From Silene latifolia (Eukaryota > Streptophyta > Magnoliopsida > Caryophyllales > Caryophyllaceae): a stretch of DNA of 64,000 nt. This document shows, piece by piece, positions 10,728 through 20,565 of the stretch (position 1 is its first letter; each line of letters starts with the position of its first letter). The DNA lies in the NCBI RefSeq assembly GCF_048544455.1, contig NC_133530.1, forward strand, positions 17,723,748-17,787,747. Reading direction: 5' to 3'. Under the pieces are notes generated by a model, which saw nothing but the letters and a program-made list of their open reading frames with translations, did no database searches and was not told the DNA's origin. Both the position numbers and the translations under genes were made by a program.

Positions 10728-11783
10728 TGTGGGGTAAAATCCGTATTATACCCTTTAAATATAGGATTATAACGTAAATTTTATACGTGATTAATAGTCA
10801 TAAACGAAAAACACAATGAAACGATAAAGATTAAGTAATAACCTCCGGTCCTAGTGCAATTCGGCAATGAGAGATCAAAGTAGATCTCCTCCTAAATGAT
10901 GCACCCAAGATTGTCCGAGAAATGCCCTTGTGCTAGAATGAATCCTCTAATTGCCTTGCAATATTGAGAGGATTGTTTTGTGAGTTTTCGTTGGATGAGA
11001 GATCCGAATTTTGAGAGGCAATTTTCTCAAAACCCTAATTTGTTTTTGCAAATGACAATTAGGTTACAAGTGAGGAGAGGGTCTCCTTTTTGTTTCCTCT
11101 CATTCGGCCGGCCATGGGCTACCTAGGGAAGTGGGCTTCCACTTCCTTTTAGTTTTAGCTCATGGTCTGGTTCGCAAATCGCTAAAATGTATATGACGCG
11201 GTTTTGTTATAAATCGTCATCGGTTATCGGTTATTAAAGCATCAACTAATAATACGGATTAGTTGAAACATTAATACATGTCCGACAAAGACGATATTGT
11301 ATAATTATGTTCAATATACATTTAATTAAATATAAATCGCTTATATTCAATTTACGAATTAACAGCTTAATTCGCCTTAGCCATTATTATTTAATCCGTA
11401 TTAAATAAAATATCTCAACATCACATTTTGACTAATTATTAGTCAAATAACTCAGACTAACTGGTTAGTCAAATTTGGCATCTACATGACTGTATTTTCA
11501 TACCGTCACATCTCTCAAACGCATCCTATAGGTGTGACTTTTAGGGACCAGTTGATCACCGCCATCTGTATGACAATAACGTCAAACTTATCTAGCAAGC
11601 CAATCGTTATTGATAAACGTGGACCAACTGATTATGATACAAAAGTATACCCTTTGATCCTTTTAGAGATTTATAAGTCCTTGCACTAATCAGAAGGACA
11701 CGGCCCCAACAAGCTCTCACTTGTCCGTACAAGTGTATGTGCAATGACGTAATCCGCACTAACTGGAGGACACAGCTCCAACA
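10728..11783 (-). repeat. Right LTR (5' LTR) of the Copia element
   Basis: It is 1056 bp, starts TGTGGGG two bases after the primer binding site and ends CCAACA next to GGTTA. In element orientation it would hold the promoter, but I could not pick a clear TATA box with confidence. Confidence 0.93.
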
Positions 11784-11788
11784 GGTTA

Positions 11789-12473
11789 TACATGATGGAC
11801 TTCACTCGGGTCTGCGACTATTGGAAGAACAAGCTGAAGAATGATGATGGCCCGTTGATTAGGTGGGTTGTACCGTGGTGGCACCTCAAGTCTGTCACTG
11901 GAGTGTCTTCTTTGGATCCCACTAGGTCGGTGCGCATTCCGGGATTGGAGTTCATGGTATGCATCTTTCCGGAAAGATTGATGAGGCAATTTGGGTTGAA
12001 GCAGACGATCCCGAGGCTTGACACCGTCCCGCAGACTGCTATGGCGCTTACTACAGAGAGCCGAAGAGAGTGGGCTATCAAATGGGCCCAAAGAAACATG
12101 TGGTTCTTGAGTTTCTCCGCCAATGCTTTGTGGGTGTCGGATTCCTATCTGAGGTGGAGAAAGGCTGCAACTTCGGAAGAACGCGAAAGACTGAGGAAAC
12201 GCGAGCCTGTTGACTACAAGGTGCGCGAGGGAGAGAAAGAGAAGGAGAAGCATCGATGAAGGAGAAGAAGAAGCTGGATTTCAGGTCATTCATCCTTCGA
12301 AGAAATCAAAGACTACTCCTGTTGCGGAAATGGTGGTTAGCAAGAATGGCAGAGTCAGGCCTCGAGAAAGACCGTTGGTGATTAGGTCTGAAGTGGTGCA
12401 AGAGCGCCCAGCTCGAGGTCGTGACAAGAAGTATGACAAGAATGACAAGGGCAAGGGGAAGATGGAGGAATAG
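11789..12473 (+). pseudogene. DUF7745-type gene, 3' part after the Copia insertion
   Basis: After the second GGTTA copy (11784-11788), the frame resumes as YMMDFTRVCDYWKNKLK, exactly in phase with the 30 codons at 3011-3100. The interruption is therefore the Copia element alone. The frame runs to a stop at 12257-12259. From about 12210 another frame continues to 12473 with a very basic, low-complexity tail (KKYDKNDKGKGKMEE and a KKSK patch). Either a small indel occurred near 12210-12250 or a short intron joins the frames. The basic tail looks like a nuclear or nucleic-acid-binding tail, which is inference. Function is unknown. Confidence 0.6.
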
Positions 12474-13017
12474 CCCGAGTCCTTATTTATTATTTGATTA
12501 TTATTATTATTGTTGTAATAAAAAGGAGGGATTTTTAGAATCCTAGCCTATTCTATTTTTATTATGTAACGTACTATTATTATTAGAAAGCGAATGGAAT
12601 AAAAAAAGGTTAAATGGTTATGAAACCGTTGTGATTTTCTTTTATTATTCTTGTCGAATTTCAAATGCAATGCAAATGTCCTTCTATTTACATTTTAGAT
12701 ATAATGGGTTGAATCCTGTGAAGGATTGCCTACGTATTCACTTAAAAAAGCGAAATCAAACCCTTGCGCGTAGTTCGAGTAAATGTAAAAGAATAATTGT
12801 TCGAAGCAAGAGCTTATAATGAACATAGAAAATAAGCATGAGCTTTTGCTTGTTCTCAAGGTGCGAATTTAGTTTATTTGATGATATGAGGATGACAAAT
12901 TTGTCAGAATGCAAGAGCATAGTGACACTTAGCTTATTTCAGCTTGGCCAGGGGCCGTTTATTTAGTGCCACAAGAGCGACACATGGGTTTACGCGAGGC
13001 GCGTGTGTGGTCCTAAT
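12474..13017 (-). other. 3' untranslated part of the Tat element with a conserved post-pol block
   Basis: Between the antisense gene and integrase there is no other gene. On the minus strand 12777-12723 reads GAACTACG, then TTTGATTTC, then GTGAATACGTAGGCA. The same block occurs on the plus strand at 22921-22965 in the second Tat element. I know this block from many Tat elements just after pol; its role is unknown. It ties the antisense gene side to the same element as 13018-19905. Confidence 0.65.
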
Positions 13018-14366
13018 CTAGGCATAGTATCGTTTCAGTTGGTCAAGGTTTGTGGGGTTTGAAAATTCATTCCCATCTAGGTCTGTGATTCTAACCGCAC
13101 CCCCTGGGAGTATGGATTTGACTAGATATGGTCCGGCCCAATTAGGTTTGAATTTTCCCCTTGGGTCGATAGGTAAAAGAGCTCTAACCGATTTGAGTAC
13201 TAAGTCTCCTTCTTTGATGTTTCTTGGCCTAACCCTTTTGTTGAAAGCTCGTTTGATACGTGCTTGATATGTTTGGACATTATGTAAGGCGCGTAGCCTA
13301 CGTTCATCCAGGAGGATGAGTTCTTCGTATCTATCCTTCTTCCAATCGGCTTCAGGGATTTGACTTTCGAGTAGAATACGTAAGGATGGTATTTCTAGCT
13401 CGACTGGTTGTACGGCCTCCATGCCGTAGGTCAAATAGAAAGGAGTGGCCCCAGTGGGCGTCCTAACTGATGTACGATACCCCATAAAGCAAAGGGTATC
13501 TTGCTTGGCCAATCTCTATAGTTGTCAGTCATTTTCTTGAGAATTGTGACAACGTTCTTGTTTGCCGCCTCTACCGCGCCGTTAGTCTGTGGTTTATAGG
13601 GCGAAGAGTGGTGATGCTTAATCTTATATTTGGCCAGCAATTGCTCGGTTTCGGCTTGGAAGTGTGACCCATTATCGCTGATGATCTCGTGTGGGCAACC
13701 ATATCGACAGATGATGTTGTTTTGTATGAATTTTGCCACATTTTTAGCCGTAAGACCAGTGTAGGAAGCCGCTTCTACCCATTTGGTGAAGTAGTCAATT
13801 GCCACTAGGATGAAACAGTGACCTCCTGTTTCGGCTGGGGTTATTTTTCCGATTATGTCAATTCCCCATGCAGAAAATGGCCAAGGAGATGTCATCGTGT
13901 ATAGCAATGAAGGAGGGACATGTTGCACATTCCCGAAGATTTGACAATTGTGGCAATGTCTCACGTATTTGATGCAATCAGATTCCATGGTGGTCCAATA
14001 ATACCCTAAACGTGTGATTTTCTTTGCCATCATAGGCCCACTCATGTGGGGACCGCATTCTCCGTCGTGGACTTCTTCCATCACCTTTCGTGCCTGTGAA
14101 TGATCAAGGCAACGTAGGACTACACCAAGAGGTGTTCTTTTGTATAATTCTCCTTGCATCAGAATGTATTGGGAAGCTAATAGGCGTATAGCACGTTGTC
14201 CCCTCTTGTCCATATCTGGTGGATAGGTACCATTGAGCTTGAAATTCAGGATTGCTTGGAACCAGGGTTCCTGTGCGATTTCTTCTTCATCGGTGATTTG
14301 ATGGACATAAGCCGGCTCTGACCGTCGTTCGATACACAAGGGCATGTCTATCATGTGATCTGGCAT
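13018..14366 (-). pseudogene. Tat integrase
   Basis: The zinc-binding part is visible as HDGECGPHMSGPMMAKKI and CIKYVRHCHNCQIFG. The core gives FSAWGIDIIGKI (first Asp), EIISDNGSHFQ (second Asp), and PQTNGAVEAANKNV (Glu). A frame change near 13430-13512 separates this from the C-terminal part. That part gives PFYLTYGMEAVQPVE, then KEGDLVLKSVRA and NWAGPYLVKSILPGGA, ending LDQLKRYYA at 13018. All catalytic residues are present, but the gene is shifted. Confidence 0.88.
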
Positions 14367-14453
14367 ATTTATTAGAGATGCAAGTTTCGCAAGAGCGTCT
14401 GCAAATTGATTTTCCTCCCGAGGTAGGTGTAGGTATGTTACGTGATCAAAGAA

Positions 14454-14906
14454 TTAAGCGACTTGGTCTATCCTAGCTTGATAGGGTGCGAGGCTTTCGC
14501 TTCGGATTTTCCAGGATCCTGTAACTTGGTTGATGATCAGTGATGAATCCCCATGTACTCGGAGGTTTTTGATACCTAAGCTTACTGCCGCTTGTAGTCC
14601 AATGAGACAAGCTTCATACTCTGCAGCGTTGTTTGTCACCTCGAAGTCGAGTTTGACAGCAATCGGTGTATGCTCACCTTCAGGAGAAATGAGCAACACT
14701 CCTATTCCGAATCCTCTTAAATTTGATGCCCCATCAAAGTATAGATCCCAGGAGTCTACATCTGTTTGAAGTATATCCTCGTCGGGAAATGACCAAGTAT
14801 CTATGGTTTGTGCGTCGTTGATAGGATTTTCTGCGAAGAATTCGGCGACGGCGCGACCTTTTATGACTTTTAGTGGCACATATTTGAGGTCGAATTCTGA
14901 GAGCAT
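14454..14906 (-). pseudogene. Second (archaeal-type) RNase H of the Tat element
   Basis: The frame gives WDLYFDGASNLRGFGIGVLL (first catalytic Asp), NNAAEYEACLIGLQAA (Glu) and LRVHGDSSLIINQV (Asp). This is an additional RNase H after the normal one, a hallmark of the Tat group as I know it. The block AVAEFFAENPI before it is the usual linker (often ADFLA). The gene is separated from integrase by stops near 14367-14453. Confidence 0.85.
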
Positions 14907-15414
14907 CAGAGTCCACCTTGCAAGACGTCCGTTGAGGACGGGTTTCTCGAAGAGTTATTTGACTGGATCCATTTTGGAATATATTTTGACGGAGTAGCTA
15001 AGCATGTAGTGACGTAGCTTCTTCGTTGCCCACACAAGAGCGAGGCATGTCTTTTCGAGTTGCGAGTATTTGCACTCATATTCCAAGAACTTCTTACTTA
15101 GATAGTAAATAGCTCTTTCTTCACTTCCTGATTTGAGCCAGCATAGCACCCATGGCAGTTTCAGTTACTGTGAGATATAAACCAAGAGGTTGATCTCGTT
15201 GTGGCGGCATGAGCACTGGTGGTTTAGCCAATATCTAATTGATTCGGTCAAACGCCTTTTGACAATCATCATCCCACATGGTGTGGTATGTTTTCTTGAG
15301 TTTCTTGAAGATAGGCTCGCAAATCATGGTAAGTTTCGATATGAATCGACTTATATATTGTACCTTTCAGGGAATCCTCGACTTCTTTTTTTGTTTGAGG
15401 TTGTGGCATTTCGA
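14907..15414 (-). pseudogene. First RNase H region of the Tat pol, decayed
   Basis: The clearest part is 14955-15149, with ERAIYYLSKKFLEYECKYSQ and ALVWATKKLRHYM, the usual end of the gypsy RNase H. Upstream to 15414 the frame is repeatedly broken. Pieces of the RT connection are still recognisable in several frames. Confidence 0.65.
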
Positions 15415-16342
15415 TCAGAGCTTTGATTTTGAAGGATCTATTTCTATACCTCGTTGGCTAACGACGTATCCCAGGAGTTTTCCGGATGTTACCCCGAATG
15501 TGCATTTCTGAGGATTGAGTCTCATGTTGTACTTTCGTAGCCTCGCGAAGAACTTGCGAAGGTTTGCAATATGTCCCTCTCTTTCCTTGGATTTGACGAT
15601 CATGTCATCTACATATACCTCAATTTCTTTGTGCATCATGTCATGTAGGAGTGTAGTTGCGGTGCGTTGGTATGTAGCTCTGGCGTTAATCAATCCGAAT
15701 GGCATTCTTTGTATAGCAATATGTTCCCCATTGGGTGACGAATGCGGACTTGTGCATATCTTCCATGGCCATCTTGATTTGGTTATAACCCGCATATCCA
15801 TCCATGAAGGATAGTAATGCGTGGTCTGCGATATTGTCCACCAATATGTCGATGTGAGGTAGAGGGAAGTCATCTTTCGGACTTGCTTTGTTCAAGTCCC
15901 TGAAGTCAACACAAACACGGATTCTCCCATCCTTTTTGGGCACGGGTACTATGTTAGCTACCATGTGAGTACTCGGAAACTTTGATGAACCGGCTTTGAA
16001 TTGTTTATCCACTTCTTCCTTAATCTTTAGAGCCCATTCTGTTCTCATTCGTCGAAGCTTCTGTTTCACAGGTTTGAAACCCGGCTTAATCGGAATCCTA
16101 TGTTCGGCGATATCCCTGTCGATCCCTGGCATGTCTTTGTAGGACCAAGCGAAAACGTCTTTGAATTCATTTAGGAGGTCTATGAAATCGGCCCTTTCGG
16201 TAGAGCTCAAGGTAGTCCCTATCCTAAGTTCTTTGGGTTCTAATTCGGTTCCTACGTTGATGGGTTCGGTATCTTCTATTACTGGTCCCCCTTCCCCTTC
16301 TTGTAATATTTCTTTGGCTACGTAGGGAGGTATCTCGGTCAA
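15415..16342 (-). pseudogene. Tat reverse transcriptase
   Basis: From 16342 the frame gives the leader FAWSYKDMPGIDRDIAEHRI, then PVPKKDGRIRVCVDFRDLN and LLSFMDGYAGYNQIKMA, all typical of Tat RT. A one-base shift near 15720 moves the frame. It continues as IQRMPFGLINARATYQR and the active site EVYVDDMIVKSK, then LNPQKCTFGVTSGKLLGY. The YVDD box is intact. Only the shift prevents a full domain. Confidence 0.88.
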
Positions 16343-17913
16343 GTCTGGGTCTTGGTCATCCTCAGTATCATCGTAAACAGAATTGCACTCGAAAGAACAC
16401 AGAGAGTAAGCGTAACCGATTTATTCATATTAAGATTTGAGTAAAGTTGAAACAAAGAAGCCAATCGATCCATGGTCAGTGGCGACAAAGGAACAGTAGT
16501 TGGGGCATTTCCCGAACTACCGTGACTACTCGAGGCTAAGCTAGGAGAAACGAAGGGAGTGGGGATGACAACAGGAGTAGATTCTCTAATGACTCCTCTA
16601 GACTCTGACTCTGACTCCAACTCCGACTCCGACTCGAACTCGTCGTCTTCTGGTTCTCCTTTGAACATCTCTCCTTCTCCAGTGGTGAGCTTGAAGAGCC
16701 TTCCTTGGTTGTTGGTCCACTTGATAGATTTTCTCCATCCTTGCTGCTGCTTTGCGTCGATTTCTGTGATCAACGGGGTGGGGTTGGAGCGATCGTCTTG
16801 AAGTATCATAGTAATGATCTCATTTTGCGCGGCCCTAATGAATCGGTCCTCTCCAAACAATAGGCTAACAGCTTGTTCGTCGAAGCAAGGTGCTTGTCGG
16901 GTTTTGACGGTAGGAACCGTTTCGGGAGGAATGAAGTAGCAATCGTGAAAGATCTCGATTCCGGCTAACTTCCTCTCAAGATAATGCCAAGGTTCGGGAA
17001 ATCCATGAAAGGGTTCTGAACTCCCTTCTTGAACGAAGTACCCATTTAGAGTGGGGAGATATGGTCTCATTTGGACTCCCACGTGCTTGCGATTTTGGAC
17101 TTGAGCGAGCATTTCGAGGACTTCTTCTTTTGTGGGTTTGTACCCTAGTCCAAGTGGTATCCTTGTTGAGTTACCTTCCTTGTATGGTGCGAAGGTGTTC
17201 TTCCGAATTGGGTTCAAAGGCATTCTAGGGAAGTATCCCTGAGATTTGAGTATGTGGTTGACCACCAAGTTGGAGTAGGGATTATAGTATAAGGGTGCCA
17301 ACTCACTTTCTATGACATTCACACTTTGGAAGCCCCCAAGTTCGTATATGGGATCCGCAAGGACTTGATTGTTTGATTGATTCTCGATCATTGCCTTGAT
17401 GGGTGACGAAGTGATCGTCACAACTTTGCCATTTAGTGGGATCTTGATTTTTTGATGAAGGGTGGATGTTACCGCTTTGGAAGCATGAATCCAAGGCCTT
17501 CCCAGAAGTATGTTGAATGAAGCTTCGATGTCCACTATTTGGAAGTTAACCTTCCATTCGATTGGTCTCGTGGCTATGGTTAGGCTAGCAAGTCCAACCA
17601 CTTTTCGTCGTGTGCCGTCATATGCACGTACACCTTGGTTGGTAGGAGTCCAATCCGACTCTTTCATGCCTAGTTTGTATGCCGTTTTGAGGGGTATGAC
17701 GTTGACCGCGGAGCCATCATCTACCAAAGTCATTGGCACGTTCTTCTTTAGACAAATGACAGTGATGTATAGAGCAAGGTTGTGACTAGCGCCAAAAGGT
17801 GGCAAGTCTTCATCTGAGAAAGTAATAGGATTACTTAGCCTCGGTGATTCTTGGAAGACCAAGTTGACTACATCTTCAGGAGTGGAGTTATGTGCTACAT
17901 TCAATTTGGCCAA
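16339..17913 (-). pseudogene. Tat protease and linker to RT
   Basis: The first third is the aspartic protease: VPMTLVDDGSAVNVIPLKTA, where DDGS stands in for the more usual D-S/T-G, then FQIVDIEASFNILLGRPWIH. The rest is the long variable linker found in Tat elements (GYKPTKEEVLEMLAQ, CYFIPPETVPTV). It ends in an acidic stretch (EDDEFESESELESESES, about 16660-16605). It is in the same frame as gag, separated by one TAA at 17944-17946, so gag and pro were probably one frame. A shift near 16430 leads to RT. Confidence 0.85.
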
Positions 17914-17943
17914 AGCTTGTAGTAAAGCTTGGCGATGCGGAAA

Positions 17944-19905
17944 TTAGCTTGCCACTAGTTGCCAGACTGAAAGATCAGCCTTGGTCTTCTGTAATTGCTT
18001 GAGCAAATGATCAGTGGGGTCATCTTCGTTGTCATTTGGTGTGATGACGTTGGTTGAACCGTTTTGAGTAGTGCTTTGATATGGGCGACCCGAACGAGTT
18101 AGGTGATCCACATCTTGGTCTTCACCATTTTGGACTATTTCCTTGACTAAGGAGTTTTCAATGAGATATTCGTCTTCATCATCATCGACCCAAACCCCAT
18201 TGATTGCAGCTAGTTCCTTCATTCTCACGATATCACTTTCTAGTTGTATGATTTGATCGACTAGTTTATCAACCACGGCGACTACTTCTTGCATAGTGGC
18301 ATTTTGAGAGAAGATCAATGGTATGCGTTCTTTAGGTATTGCATTAGGATTGCGTAAGGTCGTTACCATGTTTTCTAGTTCCCACACTTGTCTATCTACA
18401 CTCCTTGCCCATGCAATGAAGTCGGAAATGGTAGGGGAGATAGTAGAGTATAGCCTTTCTTTCTCAATTGCATGAATTTCATTTTCGGTGGGAGAAATGA
18501 GGTGTGAGCAATCTAAGGTAGATTCGTCACTTGTAATCACTAGAACTCCAAGAGGATTCTGAGTGTTGTTGGGCTTACCTCCTGGTGGAATTGGAAGTCG
18601 ACCATCTTCAATCATATCTTGAAGCACGTGTTTCAACTTGTAGCATTTTTCTATGTCGTGCCCTTTGCCCCTATGGTATTCACAGTAGGAATTTTCATCC
18701 CAGAACTTAGACTTCTTTTCGGGTTCGGGAGTAGGTCCAATGGGTTGGAGTTTACCTTGTTTCATTAACCTTTTTAGAGCGTTGGAGTAAGTATCCCCAA
18801 GGTTTGTGAACTTCCTTGGTGGGGTAGTTTTCTTGGATGGCTCGAGAAGGTTAACCTCATCGGTCTTGCTAGTAGAGCCGTATGAACGACTTGTGGACCC
18901 TTGATATCCTCGACCTACCGTTTTGGACAAGAGTCCTTTACGGATGTCATCTTCAATTCGTGTCCCTAGTACGGTTAAGTCCTTGAAAGTCTTGATGTTT
19001 TGATATCTCAAGTGACTGGCATATATGGGTTTGAGATTATCCACGAACTTTTCCACGAGAGTAGCCTCATCCGGGCGTTCAACTAGTTGAGTACTAGTCT
19101 TCCTCCACCTACTTAGGAAGTCGGTGAATCCTTCTTTGTCATTTTGGGTAAGAACCTCTAGAGTACGCATGTTGACTTGGATCTCGGCATTATCCGCATA
19201 TTGTTTCGAGAACTCGATTGCGGCGTCCTCCCAAGTAGCGACCTTTTTGTGATCTAAAGTGTAGAACCATTGCTTTGGGATGGTGTCAAGAGATGAAGGA
19301 AAGATCCTTAAGAACATCTCGGGTTTGATGCCTTTGATAGACATGTAATATTTGAAGGCACGGATGTGGTTCAAAGGGTTCTCATGTCCTTTGAACTTAG
19401 GGATATCCGTCATGCTAAAGTTAGTTGGTAATTTGGAATTGACGGCTTCATACTTGCGATTGTTTTCCCTATAAATGTCATCCCCCTTAAGGTACATCAA
19501 TTGCTCCTCTAGGTATTGGAGTCTTTTCTCAGCTGCGGTTGTCCCTATGATGGGATTCTCATCTTTAGACTCGTCATCGGAAAATTGTAGTACTTCACCT
19601 TTAAGGGGAGGCAACCTTCCCTCTACATCAAAGATACGGCCTTCGATAAGTTCAAGGCGGTCATAGGTTTGTTCTTGAGTGACTTGCATTTGGGCTAGCG
19701 CGGCTAGGATTCGATCATTACTCTCTTGAATTTCTTTGGAGGTTTGTTTCATCACTTGATCTGGGCATCTTGGAAACTGGATAAGAGATCGGCGACGAAT
19801 CAAAACACGATCGACCATTCTATCACACTTGCTAAAAGAGGAAAAGTTTTGACTCGTGAAGTGGGTGTGTGCCACTTGTGTTGAGTGAATTTTGAAGAAA
19901 GACAA
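17944..19905 (-). CDS. Tat Gag polyprotein, apparently open
   Basis: This is the longest undisturbed frame of the element, 653 codons from the first ATG. A later ATG such as MVDRVLIRR may be the true start. The Gag core gives SMTDIPKFKGHENPLNHIRAF, FPSSLDTIPKQWFY and DFLSRWRKTSTQL. A single knuckle CEYHRGKGHDIEKCYKLKH sits at about residue 420. A coiled coil is likely near residues 530-580. The product would form the particle. The TAA at its end is in frame with the protease, so it is either the true gag end or a nonsense change. Confidence 0.82.
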   Translation of the reverse strand: MSFFKIHSTQVAHTHFTSQNFSSFSKCDRMVDRVLIRRRSLIQFPRCPDQVMKQTSKEIQESNDRILAALAQMQVTQEQTYDRLELIEGRIFDVEGRLPPLKGEVLQFSDDESKDENPIIGTTAAEKRLQYLEEQLMYLKGDDIYRENNRKYEAVNSKLPTNFSMTDIPKFKGHENPLNHIRAFKYYMSIKGIKPEMFLRIFPSSLDTIPKQWFYTLDHKKVATWEDAAIEFSKQYADNAEIQVNMRTLEVLTQNDKEGFTDFLSRWRKTSTQLVERPDEATLVEKFVDNLKPIYASHLRYQNIKTFKDLTVLGTRIEDDIRKGLLSKTVGRGYQGSTSRSYGSTSKTDEVNLLEPSKKTTPPRKFTNLGDTYSNALKRLMKQGKLQPIGPTPEPEKKSKFWDENSYCEYHRGKGHDIEKCYKLKHVLQDMIEDGRLPIPPGGKPNNTQNPLGVLVITSDESTLDCSHLISPTENEIHAIEKERLYSTISPTISDFIAWARSVDRQVWELENMVTTLRNPNAIPKERIPLIFSQNATMQEVVAVVDKLVDQIIQLESDIVRMKELAAINGVWVDDDEDEYLIENSLVKEIVQNGEDQDVDHLTRSGRPYQSTTQNGSTNVITPNDNEDDPTDHLLKQLQKTKADLSVWQLVAS

Positions 19906-20544
19906 GGTCTTTGAAAATGTGTGTCCTAGTCAACTGTAGTGTAGTTGTAGGAGTGGACTCGAAGTGAGGTTTTGAAATGGGCTTGTGGCCCGAATTTTGA
20001 CGCGACAAACGGACAGAGTTTTGACCGGATTTTGCGCTAATTAAAGTCCTATTTCGAAATTCTTGTTTGAAAATAAGGATTTTGATTTTTTGAAAATTCG
20101 TCATGGTTTTGTTTAGAAGTGGTGATCACGTAAGGTTTACACATTTATACAAGCATTATAACGGGATGCTGAGTGCATTTAAAAGGGTTTTGGTTTATAG
20201 GGTGGGTTGCCATACCGAACCATCAAACCCGAAGTCTGTGGAGAGGCTCGTGCCAAACAAGAGTAAGGCCGATTCCTAGTCCATTTCCTCAAGTAGTGAA
20301 GGCCCTTGATACAAACAAGAGTAAGCATCATGGTATGGATGACGTCAATCGCTATCCATCTTTAGGCCCAAATAAGAATTAGGACCGTTTAGACGGGACG
20401 ATTGGTCGAATGGGTTGGGTTGGGCCTAGGAAGGCCGAATAAAACGGTCTAGGAAGACCGAGTTATGAAAACCGACAATTGTCTTGTACAAACTTATTCC
20501 CTAACCTTGTTCAAGTTTCACCCTTGCTACACGTAAGTGTATTA
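19906..20544 (-). other. Leader between primer binding site and gag of the Tat element
   Basis: No gene is supported here. Short open frames exist on both strands but have no family features. The stretch 20215-20330 repeats AAACAAGAGTAAG themes. Confidence 0.5.
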
Positions 20545-20562
20545 TCCCCAGCGGAGTCGCCA
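20545..20562 (-). other. Primer binding site of the Tat element
   Basis: The minus strand reads TGGCGACTCCGCTGGGGA, three bases from the LTR end. This 18-base site is familiar from Tat/Ogre elements. I am not certain which tRNA it pairs with. Confidence 0.85.
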
Positions 20563-20565
20563 AAC

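Larger units (their letters stand above)
3101..11783 (-). mobile_element. Ty1/Copia LTR retrotransposon, complete ends, broken genes
   Basis: The element is 8683 bp with two 1056-bp LTRs that begin TG and end CA, flanked by GGTTA. On the minus strand the primer binding site TGGTATCAGAGC (initiator tRNA-Met type) lies at 10714-10725. The purine tract AAGTGGGAGTT lies at 4157 onward. The gene order gag, protease, integrase, RT, RNase H is that of Copia. By eye only about seven differences separate the two LTRs, so insertion is recent. Yet the coding part carries several stops and shifts, so it was probably moved by proteins of another copy. A leader of nearly 2 kb between the right LTR and gag is unusually long. 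Confidence 0.93.

Noticed and set aside
12631..12819. 62-codon plus-strand frame after the DUF7745 gene
   Set aside because: It overlaps the conserved Tat post-pol block on the other strand and has no features.
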